A stretch of DNA of 64,000 nt from Heloderma charlesbogerti (taxonomy: Eukaryota; Chordata; Lepidosauria; Squamata; Helodermatidae). The translations under genes and the position numbers were made by a program. The DNA is taken from the NCBI GenBank assembly GCA_026122225.1, contig JANEZZ010002668.1:372001-436000 (forward strand), read 5' to 3'. This document shows positions 1 to 10,936 of the stretch, in pieces (within the stretch, counting starts at the first letter, position 1; each line of letters starts with the position of its first letter). Below the pieces are notes generated by a model, which searched no databases, was not told the DNA's origin, and was given only the letters and a program-made list of their open reading frames with translations.

Positions 1-289
1 AGTAATCCCCATTGACTTCAAGGGGACCTTTGCCAGGTAAGCAAGTATATGATTGCAGCCTAAATGACTTTTTTAAATATTTAAAACACCAGAATCACTG
101 TATTAATCATACTGTAATTCTTAATCATTTATGGAAAATATGAATGATTTCATCTCGTTAAAAGAGCATCATTATTAAATAATGAAGGAGAATCTACAAA
201 ATAGGTGTAATCCCTAATAAATTAGGTATGACTGTCCCATTACTTTCATTGGCAATGCAACATAGGATAGTAGAGGTAAAAGATTAAGT
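1..289. other. Sequence upstream of the CR1-type LINE, no gene seen
   Basis: AT-rich sequence without a supported reading frame. Part may be diverged upstream CR1 sequence, because the recognisable reverse transcriptase reading begins near 290 without a visible target duplication. Confidence 0.4.
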
Positions 290-536
290 TCTCACCTTTA
301 TTGATAAATTGAAAGCAAATAAATCACTGGGCCCAGATGGTATCCATCCTAGAGTTCCCAAAGAATTCAAATATTAAATTGCTGATCTTCTAACAAAAAT
401 ATGCAACATGTCCCTAAGATCAGACTCTATACCAGAGGACTGGAAGATGGCCAATGTTAACACCAATTTTCAAAAAGGGATCCGGGGGGATCCTGGAAAT
501 TGATGGTGCATTAGCTTAACATCTGTTCCGGGTAAA

Positions 537-818
537 TTGGTTGAAGGCAATATTAAAGATAAAATTAGTAAGTATATAGAAGGACAAGCTCTGCCGAAAA
601 AGAACCAATATGGCTTCTGCAAAGGTAAGTCCTGTCTCACTAACCTTTCAGAGTTCTTTGAGAGTGTCAATAAACATGTAGACAGGGGTGATCCAGTAGA
701 CATTGTTTACTTGGACTTCCAAAAGGCTTTTGACAAAGTCCCTCACCAAATACTCCTGAGCATACTTAGCAGTCATGGAATAAGAGGACAGGTCTCTTAT
801 GGATCAGTAGCTGATTAA
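537..818 (+). pseudogene. CR1-type reverse transcriptase fragment (motif A)
   Basis: An open stretch of 93 codons from the palm of a CR1-type reverse transcriptase. It holds the conserved GFCKGKSCLTNL segment and then motif A, in which YLDFQKAFDKVPH supplies the first catalytic Asp. The reading breaks at about 790, before the FADD box downstream at roughly 957-970, which lies in another frame. It is a relic of the LINE ORF2 with no upstream endonuclease. Confidence 0.75.
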
Positions 819-1386
819 AGAACAGAAAGCACAGGGTAGGAATAAATGGTAAACTCTCTCAGTGGAGCGAAGCAAATAGTGGGTTCCCACAGGAATCTGT
901 ATTAGGGCCAATGCTTTTCAACCTGTTCATAAATTATCTGGAATTAGGAGAGAAGTTTGCAGATGACACCAAATTATTTAGGGTGGTTAAAACAAAAGAG
1001 ATTGTGAAGAGCTCCAAAAGGATCTCTCCAAACTGGGAGAATGGGCATCTAAATGGCAAATGGCAAATGGTTTAATGTAAGCAAGTGTAAAATGATTGGC
1101 AAAAAATCCCAACTTCAAGTGTAGCCTGATGGGATCTGAGCTAGCTGTGACTGAGCAGGAAAGAGTTCTTGGAGTTGTGGTGGAAAGCTCAATGAAGATG
1201 TCAACCCAGTGTGCAGCTGCTGTAAAAAAGGCAAACTCCATGTTAGGCATAATTAGAAAAGGAATTTAGAATAAAACTGCCAATATCATACTGCCCCTAT
1301 ACAAATCTATGATGTGGCCACACTTGGAATACTGTGTCCAGTTCTAATCACCACACCTAAAAAAAGATATTGTAGAGCTGGAAAAG

Positions 1387-1596
1387 GTGCAGAAAAGGGC
1401 AACTAAAATGATCAAGGGGCTGGAGCATCTCCCCTATGAGAGAAGGTTACAACAGCTGGGATTGTTTAGCTTGGAAAAAAGGAGCATAAGAGGAGACATG
1501 ATAGAGGTGTACAAAATTATGCATGGTGTAGAGAATGTGTATAGGGAGACATTTTTCCCCTCTCTCAAAATATTAGAAACTGGGGTCAACCTGTGA
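1387..1596 (+). pseudogene. CR1-type ORF2 C-terminal fragment
   Basis: Codes for the conserved C-terminal segment of CR1-type ORF2 proteins (QKRATKMIKGLEHLPYERRL followed by LGLFSLEKR and a GDMIEVYKIM motif). It ends at an in-frame stop near 1594, after which the 3' UTR-like sequence leads into the CTTATG tail. Inactive. Confidence 0.75.
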
Positions 1597-1964
1597 AACT
1601 GATTGGTAGGAGATTCAGGACAGATAAAAGGAAGTACTTCTTCACATAGCACAAGTATGGAATTCACTACCACAGGATGTAGTGATGGCCACCAATTCGG
1701 ATGGCTTTAAAAGGGGGCTGGAAAAATTCCTGGAGGAAAAGGCTATCAATGGCTACTAGTCTTGATGGCTATGTGCTATCTCCAGTACCAGAGGCAGTGA
1801 GCCTATGTACACCAGTTGCTGGGGAACATGGGTGGGAGGGTGCTGTTGAGCTCATGCCCGGCTTGTGGGTTCCCGGTCGACAGCTGGTTGGCCACTGTGT
1901 GAACAGAATCTGGACTAGATGGTCCCTTGGTCTGATCCAGCATGGCTCCTCTTATGTTCTTATG

Positions 1965-4774
1965 CTTTTTAGGAAATGTTTACCTTGCCATCAAGAGACA
2001 TGCCCTTTTGTGAATAATTGTACAATCAAGGCAGCAGGTAAGCAACTCATACAAATGTAAATACTAACTTGTTCTACTTATTGTTTCCTGGAGACATGTT
2101 ATTCCTTTATCACCTGATAAAAAGTGGATTAAGGAGAGGACACCTAAACAGGAAAGACTATCACAATGTCTGCCTATGGCCTACAGCTGCCATTACTAAA
2201 CAAGCTGGATGGCGAAGGTCCCAGACTTGTGAAATCACTAATGATGTCTACATCTTCCAACCCAAGAAGATAAATGTCAAACCAGGTGGTATCCACCAAG
2301 CCCTCTCCAGGGAAAAAAAGCTCAGACATTCTTCATTAGCTGTCTGTGATCTATTAAGAGACATAATCAGGGACATGCATGCTTTATTCAACATGAATAT
2401 TAAAAACAGACTTGATTGGCATACAGCCAAAAATACCTTTGTCTCCTTGGGACAAAGTGGTTTAAGAGAGGAACAGTAGTAGGACAAAAATGATGATAGA
2501 TGTTAATCGCAAGAAAAATGAGAAAAAAAACCAATGAAAGAATGAAGATAAAAATTTAATGAAAATGAAAAACATAGTGGCTTGGATCTGAAGGTGCTTT
2601 TTCCTGAGCAGAAGGGGTTTCTGTTCACATAAGGGGTAAGGGTCAATTTTATAGAAAAAATCTGGGTGCAGCTTACGCCAGAGCAGACATTCTGCTTTGC
2701 CAGTAGACATATTTTCTGCGTTCTGGCCATGCAAATTAGCAAACTCAGAATGCTCTGAGAAGTAGAGACTTAAGCCTACCCTTCCTGTGAGCTGTATTTC
2801 TGATAAGGATTGCCCCTCCTTCCCCCCATGTCTGCAATTAGTTAAAGCAAAAGTAGATACTCTGCTGCACGCTAGGTATTTATAAAACGTCTGCTTTAGC
2901 CCTTAAGCTTCAACCCACAATGCTAAAAAAAAAATGGAAGAGAGAGACAGAAAGAGAGAGAGGGAAATGTAACTCATGATTCCTGTTTCACATTTCTCAT
3001 TAGATTTAGAGTTAAAGCAGCTCTCAGGGAGGCTATCATGGACAGGATTTATTCAGCCATTTAGACAGCAAAATAGCAAAGTTTACCCAGAATTCTGATT
3101 GCCTGATCAGGTCTATACACTGATTATGGGTTCTTTTCAACAACTGATTCATGATTCCCCATTACAATTTTAATATGCAGTACAAAACACCCACCTCTTT
3201 AAAAAGGCCTCCCTCTTCATATATATGATGAAATAGGTGGCAGTCTATGAAAGCATATGCTTAAAGGTAATAAAAGACAGCCACAGATAGCATTTTATGA
3301 ACATATGATCCAGAATGTGCTAGCTAGGGGAAAAAGCGGTAATATCAGAAGATGGACTCTATATTGCCTTCAGGTGGGGGGAGGGGGGATTCTAGCACAG
3401 GGGTAGTTATTGTTCACTTTGAAGCAAACTTCAAGTTCTACTTGCCAAGTCAATTTCAAAACACCAAATATCTTTCTTTTATGCTGGAGGCAAACTTCCT
3501 GTATCATGAAACATCCAGGCACTACTTAATTCCAAAACACTACTGTGCCAAGGCAGTTTGTCCCATTTACAGGAAGCAGCAGTAAGACCAAGATGCATGC
3601 TTCTTCTTCCTTTTCTACTGATAGTTTTGCCTTAGAATTTGTATTTTCCATTTTTCTCTGCCTGTGAAAAATACAGTGTGCCATCACAGCTGTAGACATT
3701 TGTAGCTTCTCTATCCAAATGTAAAGACTTACTAAGAGACATAAACATGTTCAGTGTCTTGAAATATATGCAAGTACCTACATGCAAAAATAAAGATAAA
3801 GCCATTTATTTGCATAGTGCTTAATCCACAATTGACCACAATAAGATTAAATATTGTATTTGACAATATTTGATGGCCTGCTAAAATCATAGAAAAAAAA
3901 TTATAAAAGTGAAGGTTGGTTAGGACTATCCATAATCTATAAATAGTATAAAAATCTAACAATATTAGGTATGTTTATAGTACAAAGAAAAATCAGATCA
4001 ATGATGGTAAAGAAACTGCAGTAAAATTGTCATTGCATTGTTCATTCATATCAGAAGATAAGAACAAAGCACATACTTTCAGGTTTAATCTAACTGCAGT
4101 TTGTAATTACATCCAACAAAGACAAACTGGCACCATGGAGGCTTTCTCTCTCTCTCTTTTTAAGCCCCTGCACACACACGTGTGTCTGTATATGTGTGTG
4201 TGTCTGTGTCCGTGAGTGAGTGAAATTTCAGGAAACAATTGGCTTGGGAAGGAAACTTTAAACCTCCCCTACCCATGAGTGATGGTCCCAATCCAGATTG
4301 GGGTCCCATGTACATCGTTTAAAGTAAGACAGGAAAGGGACAGCTACACACTATGTATTAACGTATTGTGTAGTTTGACACAAAATTTTATCTTATCAGG
4401 GTTTAGATTTATTGGCCTGGTTTAGATCATATCTCAGCATTATAGGCCAAGAATGAAGAAGCACTGTGCCACCCCTCCCAGGAGCCTCTGAATGAAACAT
4501 GGAAGTATTCAATTAAGCATTGTTTCCCACAGTTACCAGCTTCGTAACAAGCCATAGTTTGAAGCTGGTTTATGATTCCAGCTTGATCCAAAGTGACTAG
4601 CCATAGTTTCTCAGTTTGGATGAAATGGGAAACTATGATTAACTGAAGACTTCTGCATTTCATTCAAGTGACCTAAGGAACAGTGTAGGCAAATACAATG
4701 TTCATATCTCATCTTAATAAACTGAGATATGATCATGTGAACCAGCTCATGTAAACCACTGGATCATATGAACA
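1965..4774. other. Non-coding sequence, no gene supported
   Basis: AT-rich single-copy-like sequence. It contains a short GA-rich tract near 2936-2962 and a TG-rich tract near 4180-4205. No open frame has recognisable domains or splice context, and I see no RNA gene. Confidence 0.5.
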
Positions 4775-4912
4775 CAGCAAACTATGGAATTCACTACTGC
4801 AAGTTATAGTAACAGCCACCAACTTGAATGATTTTAATAGGTGATTAGACAAATTCATGTAGGATAAGGCTATCAATGGCTATAGTCATGATGGCTATTA
4901 CCTCTAGTATCA
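4775..4912 (+). mobile_element. CR1-type LINE 3' fragment
   Basis: About 138 bp that aligns by eye to the 3' region of the element at 290-1964 (its 1655-1790 part): the 'ACTATGGAATTCACTAC' segment, the 'CCACCAACTTGAATG' segment and the 'GGCTATCAATGGCTA' segment occur in the same order. It lacks the final CTTATG tail. An old decayed copy. Confidence 0.75.
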
Positions 4913-5797
4913 GAGTATACAGAAACTTTAGTACATAGATACATACAATGTTCTGAATTATGTTTTAGTCCTTTGAATTTAGTCCTTTGAGTTTCCCATT
5001 TTCAGGAGTACAACAACAATAATATTCAGAACTAAGAAAGAAGCAGTTTATAGCTTTATTTGTACCACCAAGAGCCAAGTCCTACTTGAGCAGGGCTATA
5101 AAAAGATCTAAGAACCAAACTACACATTACACTAATCACATAGTGTGGAGCTAAGGCATGTGTTTTGTTTTACTCTAGTGTGACTGCACAGTTCCAGTTG
5201 GGATCAGGGCCAGCATGCTCCAGGAGGGGGAGGGCACCACCCCTTTCCCCAAAATTACATCACACCCAGGGGTAGTAAAAAAAAATAAAAATGACTCCAC
5301 TCATGTGAGGGGCAAAGCACGGCTGTGCTCTTCAGTTCCATCACTCACACATTGTGGGGAGGTCTGAAGAGAGGGCAGATTTCTCATATGATTTAGAATC
5401 CTGCATGATCAGGTTCTAACTCATACAAGGAGCCAACATGCATAGAATAGGCTCCCTTTTTCAGACCTTCCCACACAACGCCTGGATAGCAGTGGTGAGG
5501 CCAGCAAATGGAGCCCTGCTTTCATACCCACACAAACATAGTTGCATGAGGGGTGAACAACCAAATAGGGATATAATCAGCCCCGTTCAGTGATATTCTT
5601 GAATGAATAACTGCAGGAATACTATATAGTACAACGCAGTAAAAATTAACTCTGATAAGATTAAAACTAGCTTAAAATTTGTATGAATGCCACAGTGACA
5701 GACAAGTTAGTCTGGAGATTAACCCAAAGTATTTTTTAATATTACAGCAGTATATAATGAGAATATAGTTATAATTATATCTAAAAAGAGTCAGTGT
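4913..5797. other. Non-coding sequence before BovB copy 1
   Basis: No supported gene or repeat family recognised. It ends with the target-site copy AACATGGCACT at 5798-5808 that is repeated after BovB copy 1. Confidence 0.45.
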
Positions 5798-5808
5798 AAC
5801 ATGGCACT
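5798..5808. repeat. Target-site duplication of BovB copy 1, left copy
   Basis: AACATGGCACT is repeated exactly at 9032-9042, on the other side of the LINE. This 11-bp direct repeat fixes the limits of the insertion and shows that it arrived by target-primed reverse transcription. Confidence 0.9.
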
Positions 5809-5873
5809 ACCCTTCATGGATCACTGCCTTGTTGTGGCGAAGGGGCTTGTGTAACTCAGTGAAGCCATAAGCT

Positions 5874-6896
5874 ATGCCGTGCAGGGCCACCAAAGATGGA
5901 CAGGTCATGACGGAGAGTTCTGACAAAATGTGGTCCACTGGAGAAGGAAAGGGCAACCCAGTCCAGTATTGTTGCCAAAAAAACCCCATGGAACGTAACA
6001 CAAGGCTAAAAGAGATGACACCGGAAGATGAGCCCCTCAGGTCGGAAGGTGTCCAATATACTACTGGGGAAGAGCAGAGGGTATTTCCAAGTAGCGCCAG
6101 AAAGAGTGAAGCGGCTGGGCCAAAGCCGAAAGGACACTCAGCTGTGGATGTGTCTGGTGGTGAAAAGAAAATCCGATGCTGTAAAGAACAGTATTGTTTA
6201 GGAACCTGGAATGTCAGATCAATGAATCAAGGTAAGTTGGAGGTGGTCAAACATGAGATGGCAAGATTGAACATCGACATCTTGGGAATCAGTGAACTAA
6301 AATGGACAGGCATAGGTGAATTTAATTCAGGTGACCATCATATCTACTATTGTGGCCAAGAATCCCGTAGAAGAAATGGAGTAGCACTCATAGTCAACAA
6401 AAGGGTGGGAAAAGCAGTACTGGGGTACAATCTTAAAATCGATAGAATGATCTCAGTACGAATCCAAGGCAAACCATTCAACATCACAGTAATTCAAGTC
6501 TATGCCCCAACCACTGATGCCGAAGAAGCTGAGGTTGATCGGTTCTATGAAGACCTCCAACACCTTCTAGAACTAACACCAAAAAAAGATGTCCTCTTCA
6601 TCATAGGGGATTGGAATGCTAAAGTAGGAAGTCAAGAAATCACCGGGATAACAGGCAAGCATGGCCTTGGTGTACAGAATGAAGCAGGACAAAGGCTAAT
6701 AGAGTTTTGCCAAGAGAACACGCTGATCATAGCAAACACTCTTTTCCAAAAGCACAAGAGGCGACTGTACACATGGACATCACCAGATGGTCAATATCGA
6801 AATCAGATGGATTATGTCCTTTGCAGCCAAAGATGGAGAAGCTCTATACAGTCAGTAAAAACAAGACCTGGAGCTGACTGGTGGCTCAGATCATGA
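5874..6896 (+). pseudogene. BovB ORF, endonuclease part (copy 1)
   Basis: An open frame of 340 codons covering the N-terminal leader and most of the apurinic/apyrimidinic-type endonuclease, which nicks target DNA to prime reverse transcription. Visible motifs include LGTWNVRSMNQGKLEVVKHE, then GISELKWTG (Mg-binding Glu), VYAPTTDAEEAEVDRF and IIGDWNAKVG (Asp-Asn pair). The frame runs off at TGA just before the conserved SDHELL motif, which lies in the +1 frame directly afterwards. The catalytic His is therefore lost from this product. The same break occurs in copy 2 near 43196, so it was probably inherited from a shared source. Confidence 0.9.
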
Positions 6897-6993
6897 GCTT
6901 CTTGTTGCAAAGTTTCGGCTTAAACTGAAGAACGTAGGGAAAACCACTAAACCATACAGGTATGACCTAAATCATATCCCTTATGAATATACA

Positions 6994-7437
6994 GTGGAGG
7001 TGAGGAACAGATTTCAGGGATTAGACCTGATAGACAGAGTGCCTGAGGAACTATGGACGGAGGTCCGTAACATCGTTCAGGAGGCAGCAACTCAATCCAT
7101 CCCAAAGAAAAAGAAATGCAAGAAAGCCAAGTGGCTGTCTGATGAGGCTTTACAAGTAGCTGAGGAAAGAAGGGAAGCGAAAAGCAAGGGAGAAAGGGGA
7201 AGATATATCCAACTGAATACAGAGTTCCAGAGAATAGCAAGGAAAGACAAGAAGGCCTTCTTAAATGAACAATGCAAAGAAATCGAGGAAAACAACAGAA
7301 TGGGAAAGACTAGAGATCTCTTCAAGAAAATCGGAGATCTCAAGGGAACTTTTTGTGCAAAGACGGGCATGATAAAGGACAAAGAAGGCAGGGACCTAAC
7401 AGAAGCAGATGAGATTAAGAAGAGGTGGAAAGAATAA
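6994..7437 (+). pseudogene. BovB ORF, linker between endonuclease and RT (copy 1)
   Basis: A 147-codon open segment in the frame shifted by one from the endonuclease. It covers the charged, Lys-rich linker (KKKKCKKAKWLSDEALQVA and following) between the two catalytic domains. It reads into a stop at 7435-7437, where copy 2 has an extra base (AATACACAG against AATAACAG here). This single-base loss separates the linker from the RT frame. Confidence 0.85.
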
Positions 7438-9017
7438 CAGAAGAACTATACAGGAAAGATCTGAATGTCCCTGATAGCCATGATAGTGCGGTCACTGAAC
7501 TTGAGCCGGACATCCTAGAAAGTGAAGTCAAGTGGGCCTTAGGAAGCATTACTAACAACAAAGCTAGTGGAGATGACAGTATTCCAGCTGAGCTATTTAA
7601 AATCCTAAAAGATGATGCTGTTAAAGTGCTGCATTCAATATGCCAACAAATTTGGAACACTCAACAATGGCCGCAAGACTGGAAAAGGTCAGTTTACATT
7701 CCAATTCCAAAGAAGGGCAATGCCAAAGAGTGTTCAAACTACCGCACAATTGCGCTCATTTCACATGCCAGCAAGGTTATGCTCAAAATCCTACAAGCTA
7801 GGCTTCAGCAGTATGCGAACCGAGAACTACCGGAAGTACAAGCTGGGTTTCGAAGAGGCAGAGGAACTAGAGATCAAATCGCCAACATTCGCTGCATCAT
7901 GGAGAAAGCAAGAGAATTCCAGAAAAACGTCTATTTCTGCTTCATTGACTACGCTAAAGCCTTTGATTGTGTGGATCACAACAAACTGTGGCAAATTCTT
8001 AAAGTGATGGGAGTACCAGACCACCTTACCTGTCTCCTGAGAAACCTGTACGAGGGTCAAGAAGCAACAGTAAGAACCAGACATGGAACAACCGATTGGT
8101 TCAAAATTGGGAAAGGAGTACGACAAGGCTGCATATTGTCACCCTGCTTATTTAACTTATATGCAGAGTACACCATGAGGAATGCCGGGTTGGATGAATC
8201 ACAGGTCGGAATTAAGATTGCTGGGAGAATTATCAACAACCTCCGATATGCAGACGATACCACCCTAATGGCAGAAAGTGAAGAGGATCTCAAGAGCCTC
8301 TTGTTGAGGGTGAAAGAGGAGAGTGCAAAAGCTGGTTTGAAACTCAACATTAAAAAAACGAAGATCATGGCATCTGGCCCCATCACTTCCTGGCATATAG
8401 AAGGGGAAGAAATGGAAGCAGTGACAGATTTTACTTTCTTGGGCTCCAAGATCACCGCAGACGGTGACTGTAGCCATGAAATTAAAAGACGCTTGCTCCT
8501 TGGGAGGAAAGCTATGGCCAACCTAGACAGCATAGTAAGAAGCAGAGACATCACCTTGCCGACAAAGGTCCGTCTAATCAAAGCTATGGTTTTCCCAGTA
8601 GTAATGTATGGCTGTGAGAGCTGGACTATAAGGAAGGCTGAGCGCCGAAGAATTGATGCTTTCGAACTGTGGTGCTGGAGAAGACTCTTACGAGTCCCCT
8701 GGACTGCAAGGAGGTCAAATCAGTCCATCCTAAAGGAAATCAACCCTGAGTGCTCATTGGAAGGACAGATCCTGAAGCTGAAGCTCCAATATTTTGGCCA
8801 CCTAATGCGAAGAGAAAACTCTCTGGAAAAGACCCTGATGCTGGGAAAGACTGAAGGCAAGAGGAGAAGGGGACGGCAGAGGATGAGATGGCTAGATAGC
8901 ATCACGGATGCAATGAATATGAACTTGAGCACACTCCGGGAGAGAGCGCAGGACAGGAAGGCCTGGCATGCTATGGTCCATGGGGTCACGAAGAGTCGGA
9001 CACGACTGCATGACTGA
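7425..9017 (+). pseudogene. BovB reverse transcriptase part, open (copy 1)
   Basis: A 530-codon open frame holding a complete RTE-type reverse transcriptase: motif A in FIDYAKAFDCVDHN (Asp about residue 175), the GVRQGCILSPCLFNLY segment, and the catalytic YADD at 8247-8258 (about residue 275). It continues to the C-terminal LWCWRRLLRVPWTARRSNQS region typical of BovB. This would copy element RNA into DNA at the nicked target. No internal stop is present, so the RT domain might still fold if translated. It is cut off from the endonuclease by two frame changes upstream. I list it as pseudogene because the element ORF is not intact. Confidence 0.9.
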
Positions 9018-9031
9018 ACAACAACAACAAC

Positions 9032-9042
9032 AACATGGCACT
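9032..9042. repeat. Target-site duplication of BovB copy 1, right copy
   Basis: AACATGGCACT, identical to 5798-5808, directly after the (CAA)n tail. Confidence 0.9.
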
Positions 9043-9571
9043 GATCTGTAACACTTCAAACCATGATTCATGCATTAAAAGACTGAGAGATTTCAAGATT
9101 TATTCCTCAAGTTTGAGATCCTTTAGGCTACATTTCCTCATCATGATTTCATTAAAAATATATATTGCCACTATTCGGAAAGCTGCTGATAACACTGACC
9201 TCTCACTGCTGCCATTATCTGCAGTTAACTTGAGATCTTCAATATTTATAAAGGCAGAGCCTTGAGGACTAAAGTACTGAAAGAACCTAGTGCTATCTCT
9301 GGAAATACATCTCTCCAGACATGTTTGCAATAAAGCATTTCCTTATTTTATTCTGGTGTAGTTTAGGGTATCATCATTTACCATAGGGTACTAGGAAGGG
9401 GAGCTAGAAAATTCCTCAACTGATAATATTATCTGATCCTGTGAACATACCCGTCAACTTTAGAAGCCAGAACACAAGTACTGGTGCTAATGGAAAGCAG
9501 CAACGGAAAATTTGTCTGCTAAACAAGTATTTGAGTTTTCTGCATTATCCCTCAGAATATCATCCCATGCA
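9043..9571. other. Non-coding sequence between BovB copy 1 and SINE
   Basis: No gene, RNA or recognised repeat seen. Confidence 0.45.
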
Positions 9572-9578
9572 AGATATT

Positions 9579-9823
9579 TATTTATTTATTTCATTTATAC
9601 CCTGCCTTTTTTCCTCTTGCAAGGAACCCAAGGTGGCTTACATTATCCTCCTCCTCTCTATTTTATCCTCACAACAACAGCCCTGTGAGGTGGGTTGGGC
9701 TGAGAGACTGTGACTGGCCCAAAGTCACCCGATGAGCTTCCATGGCAGAGTAGGGACTAGAACCCGGATCTCCCAGCTCCTAGTCCAGCACTCTTGCCAC
9801 TGCACCACACTGGCTCTCCAGAT
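9579..9823 (-). mobile_element. tRNA-derived SINE with A and B boxes
   Basis: Read on the minus strand it opens with a tRNA-like pol III promoter: an A-box-like TGGTGCAGTGG and a B-box-like GGTTCTAGTCC about 35-40 bp further in. The body follows with 'GGTGACTTTGGGCCAGTCAC' and 'CTCACAGGGCTGTTG', a core seen in MIR/CORE-like reptile SINEs. The 3' end is 'GGCAGGGTATAAATG' plus a (TAAA)n tail, the type of end carried by L2-like LINEs. It is flanked by AGATATT direct repeats at 9572-9578 and 9824-9830. It would be mobilised in trans by a LINE. Confidence 0.85.
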
Positions 9824-9942
9824 AGATATTGCTGTCTTGGAATGCTCTGTAATGTCTCTAATTTTGTTTTAATTAAAATACCTTTTTGAGGGGAAATGGT
9901 GCAATTGTGCATTAGTAAAATTGTATGGCTGGGGGAATAAGG

Positions 9943-10139
9943 AAAGGAAAGGAAAGGTTCCTTCTGTGCAAGCACCGGGTCATTACTGACCCCTAGAGGG
10001 ACGCCGCTTGCACTGCCGTTTTCATGGCAGACTATAGCGGGGTGGTTTACCATTGCCTTCCCCAGTCCTGACTACCTTTCCCCCAGCAAGCTGGGTACTC
10101 ATTTTACCGACCTCAGAAGGATGGAGGGCTGAGTCGACC
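9943..10139 (-). mobile_element. Sauria-type SINE, 5'-truncated
   Basis: On the minus strand: 'AGGTCGACTCAGCCCTCCAT', 'GGTCGGTAAAATGAGTACCC', 'GCTTGCTGGGGGAAAGG' and a 3' end 'GGGTCAGTAATGACCCGGTG', closing in (TTTCC)n. This order matches the body and tail I know from Sauria-type squamate SINEs, whose tail relates to BovB. The tRNA-like head is missing at about 10140. Family naming is from memory of the consensus. Confidence 0.65.
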
Positions 10140-10203
10140 TGTTCACAGGGAATAAGACACCATACCAAATGAAACTCCCAACCAAACTAAAAACTGTAAT
10201 AAA

Positions 10204-10303
10204 TCAAGTGCCAAATATGAAGACATGAAGCTGCCTTATGTGGAGTAGGACCACTGGTCCATCTAGGCCAATATTGTAAACACTGGATGGCAGCAACTCA
10301 TCA
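10204..10303 (-). mobile_element. LINE/SINE 3' end of L2/CR1 type
   Basis: The minus strand reads 'CCTAGATGGACCAGTGGTCC' then 'CATAAGGCAGCTTCATG', a common 3' terminus of reptile L2/CR1-mobilised repeats. It abuts the 10304-10497 segment that is repeated in inverted orientation inside the 5S SINE at 11 kb. Confidence 0.55.
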
Positions 10304-10497
10304 ATGACTCCAGGCAGAATCTTTTTTCTAGTTCTGCAACTTAGGACCAGTTCCACATTCTTCAGCAATCTTCTCTCCAGTGTCACCCACACTGCGGTTG
10401 CAGCAGTGGGCAACTATATCTCACCATTTTAAATTTCCAGCAGTGTCCAAAACATCACTCCAGGGTATTATGGGAAATTGAAATGGTGGCCCCCTCT
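10304..10497. repeat. Segment repeated inverted at 11091-11284
   Basis: About 194 bp that is nearly the reverse complement of 11091-11284, from 'GGCCCCCTCT' at one end to 'ATGACTCCAGGCAG' at the other. Its right part is also one arm of a local fold-back (10459-10530), whose other arm carries 'TTTTAATTTCCCACAGTGC'. Confidence 0.85.
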
Positions 10498-10936
10498 AGT
10501 GCCACTATTTTAATTTCCCACAGTGCTCCAGGTCAAAACCCAGAAGCATATTTGGCATCTTCAGGGAACTGTGGAAAAATTAAAATGGTACCTCATAACT
10601 ACCTATGTGGGGGTCCCAGGACATATGTCAGTGCTGATGGGCTCTGCTGGGACACTGCACTTGCAGGTGCCCAAGCATGCCAGGTGTGAGCATTATACTC
10701 TAAAAGGAGGAGAAATATATCTATATATTAAAAGTGATGATGCCACCCATTCACATTCCTTTGTGAACTGGTATGCCAGGGGTTGAGAACATGATTCTTC
10801 ATATGACGCCTGTATCCTACTACTGACCCTTAGCTTTCTGTCTACATGATTTGTAACAAATATAGTTTAGAAAGGCAACAGGGAATGTATGGACAAATTC
10901 AATCAATCCACACATCACAAAGCATTGATGGTAGGG
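10498..10936. other. Fold-back remnant and non-coding sequence
   Basis: The first 140 bp continue the fold-back around 10498 ('TTTTAATTTCCCACAGTGCT' against 'ACTGTGGAAAAATTAAAATGG'). The rest has no recognised feature. Confidence 0.45.

Larger units (their letters stand above)
290..1964 (+). mobile_element. 5'-truncated CR1-type LINE
   Basis: A non-LTR retrotransposon remnant that begins inside the reverse transcriptase domain and runs to a complete 3' end. Near 305-350 the translation gives a KSLGPDGIHPRV-like stretch, the usual start of the RT fingers. RT motif A reads YLDFQKAFDKVPH around 708-746, and the catalytic box reads FADD near 957-970. The 3' part codes for the QKRATKMIKGLEHLPYERRL-type C-terminus common to CR1-group elements. 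The end is the tandem tail CTTATGTTCTTATG at 1951-1964. The frame is broken by several stops and shifts, so it is inactive. The 5' truncation is typical of incomplete reverse transcription. CR1 clade is my best reading; a neighbouring clade in the same superfamily is possible. Confidence 0.8.
5809..9031 (+). mobile_element. Near full-length BovB (RTE clade) LINE, copy 1
   Basis: A 3.2 kb non-LTR retrotransposon, close to the usual length of BovB. The family is recognised from the head 'ATGGATCACTGCCTTG', the 'GGAGAAGGAAAGGGCAACCC' region and the 3' end 'GTCACGAAGAGTCGGACACG' with a (CAA)n tail, all shared with the BovB elements known in squamates and ruminants. The protein order is apurinic endonuclease then reverse transcriptase in one reading. 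Two frame breaks split it: an extra base near 6884-6887, and a lost base near 7434. Flanking 11-bp direct repeats are intact, so it looks like the youngest or best preserved of the three copies here. It cannot make a complete protein. Confidence 0.95.

Noticed and set aside
8057..8581. Long open frame (174 codons) on the strand opposite BovB RT, with counterparts near 44473-45099 and 62758-63270
   Set aside because: It recurs only because the three BovB copies are homologous. The translation is low in recognisable motifs and mirrors the RT coding strand. Treated as a shadow.
5874..9017. Host gene for an endonuclease/reverse transcriptase protein
   Set aside because: Flanking 11-bp duplication, (CAA)n tail and two further genomic copies show it is a BovB LINE, with frame breaks and no sign of domestication.
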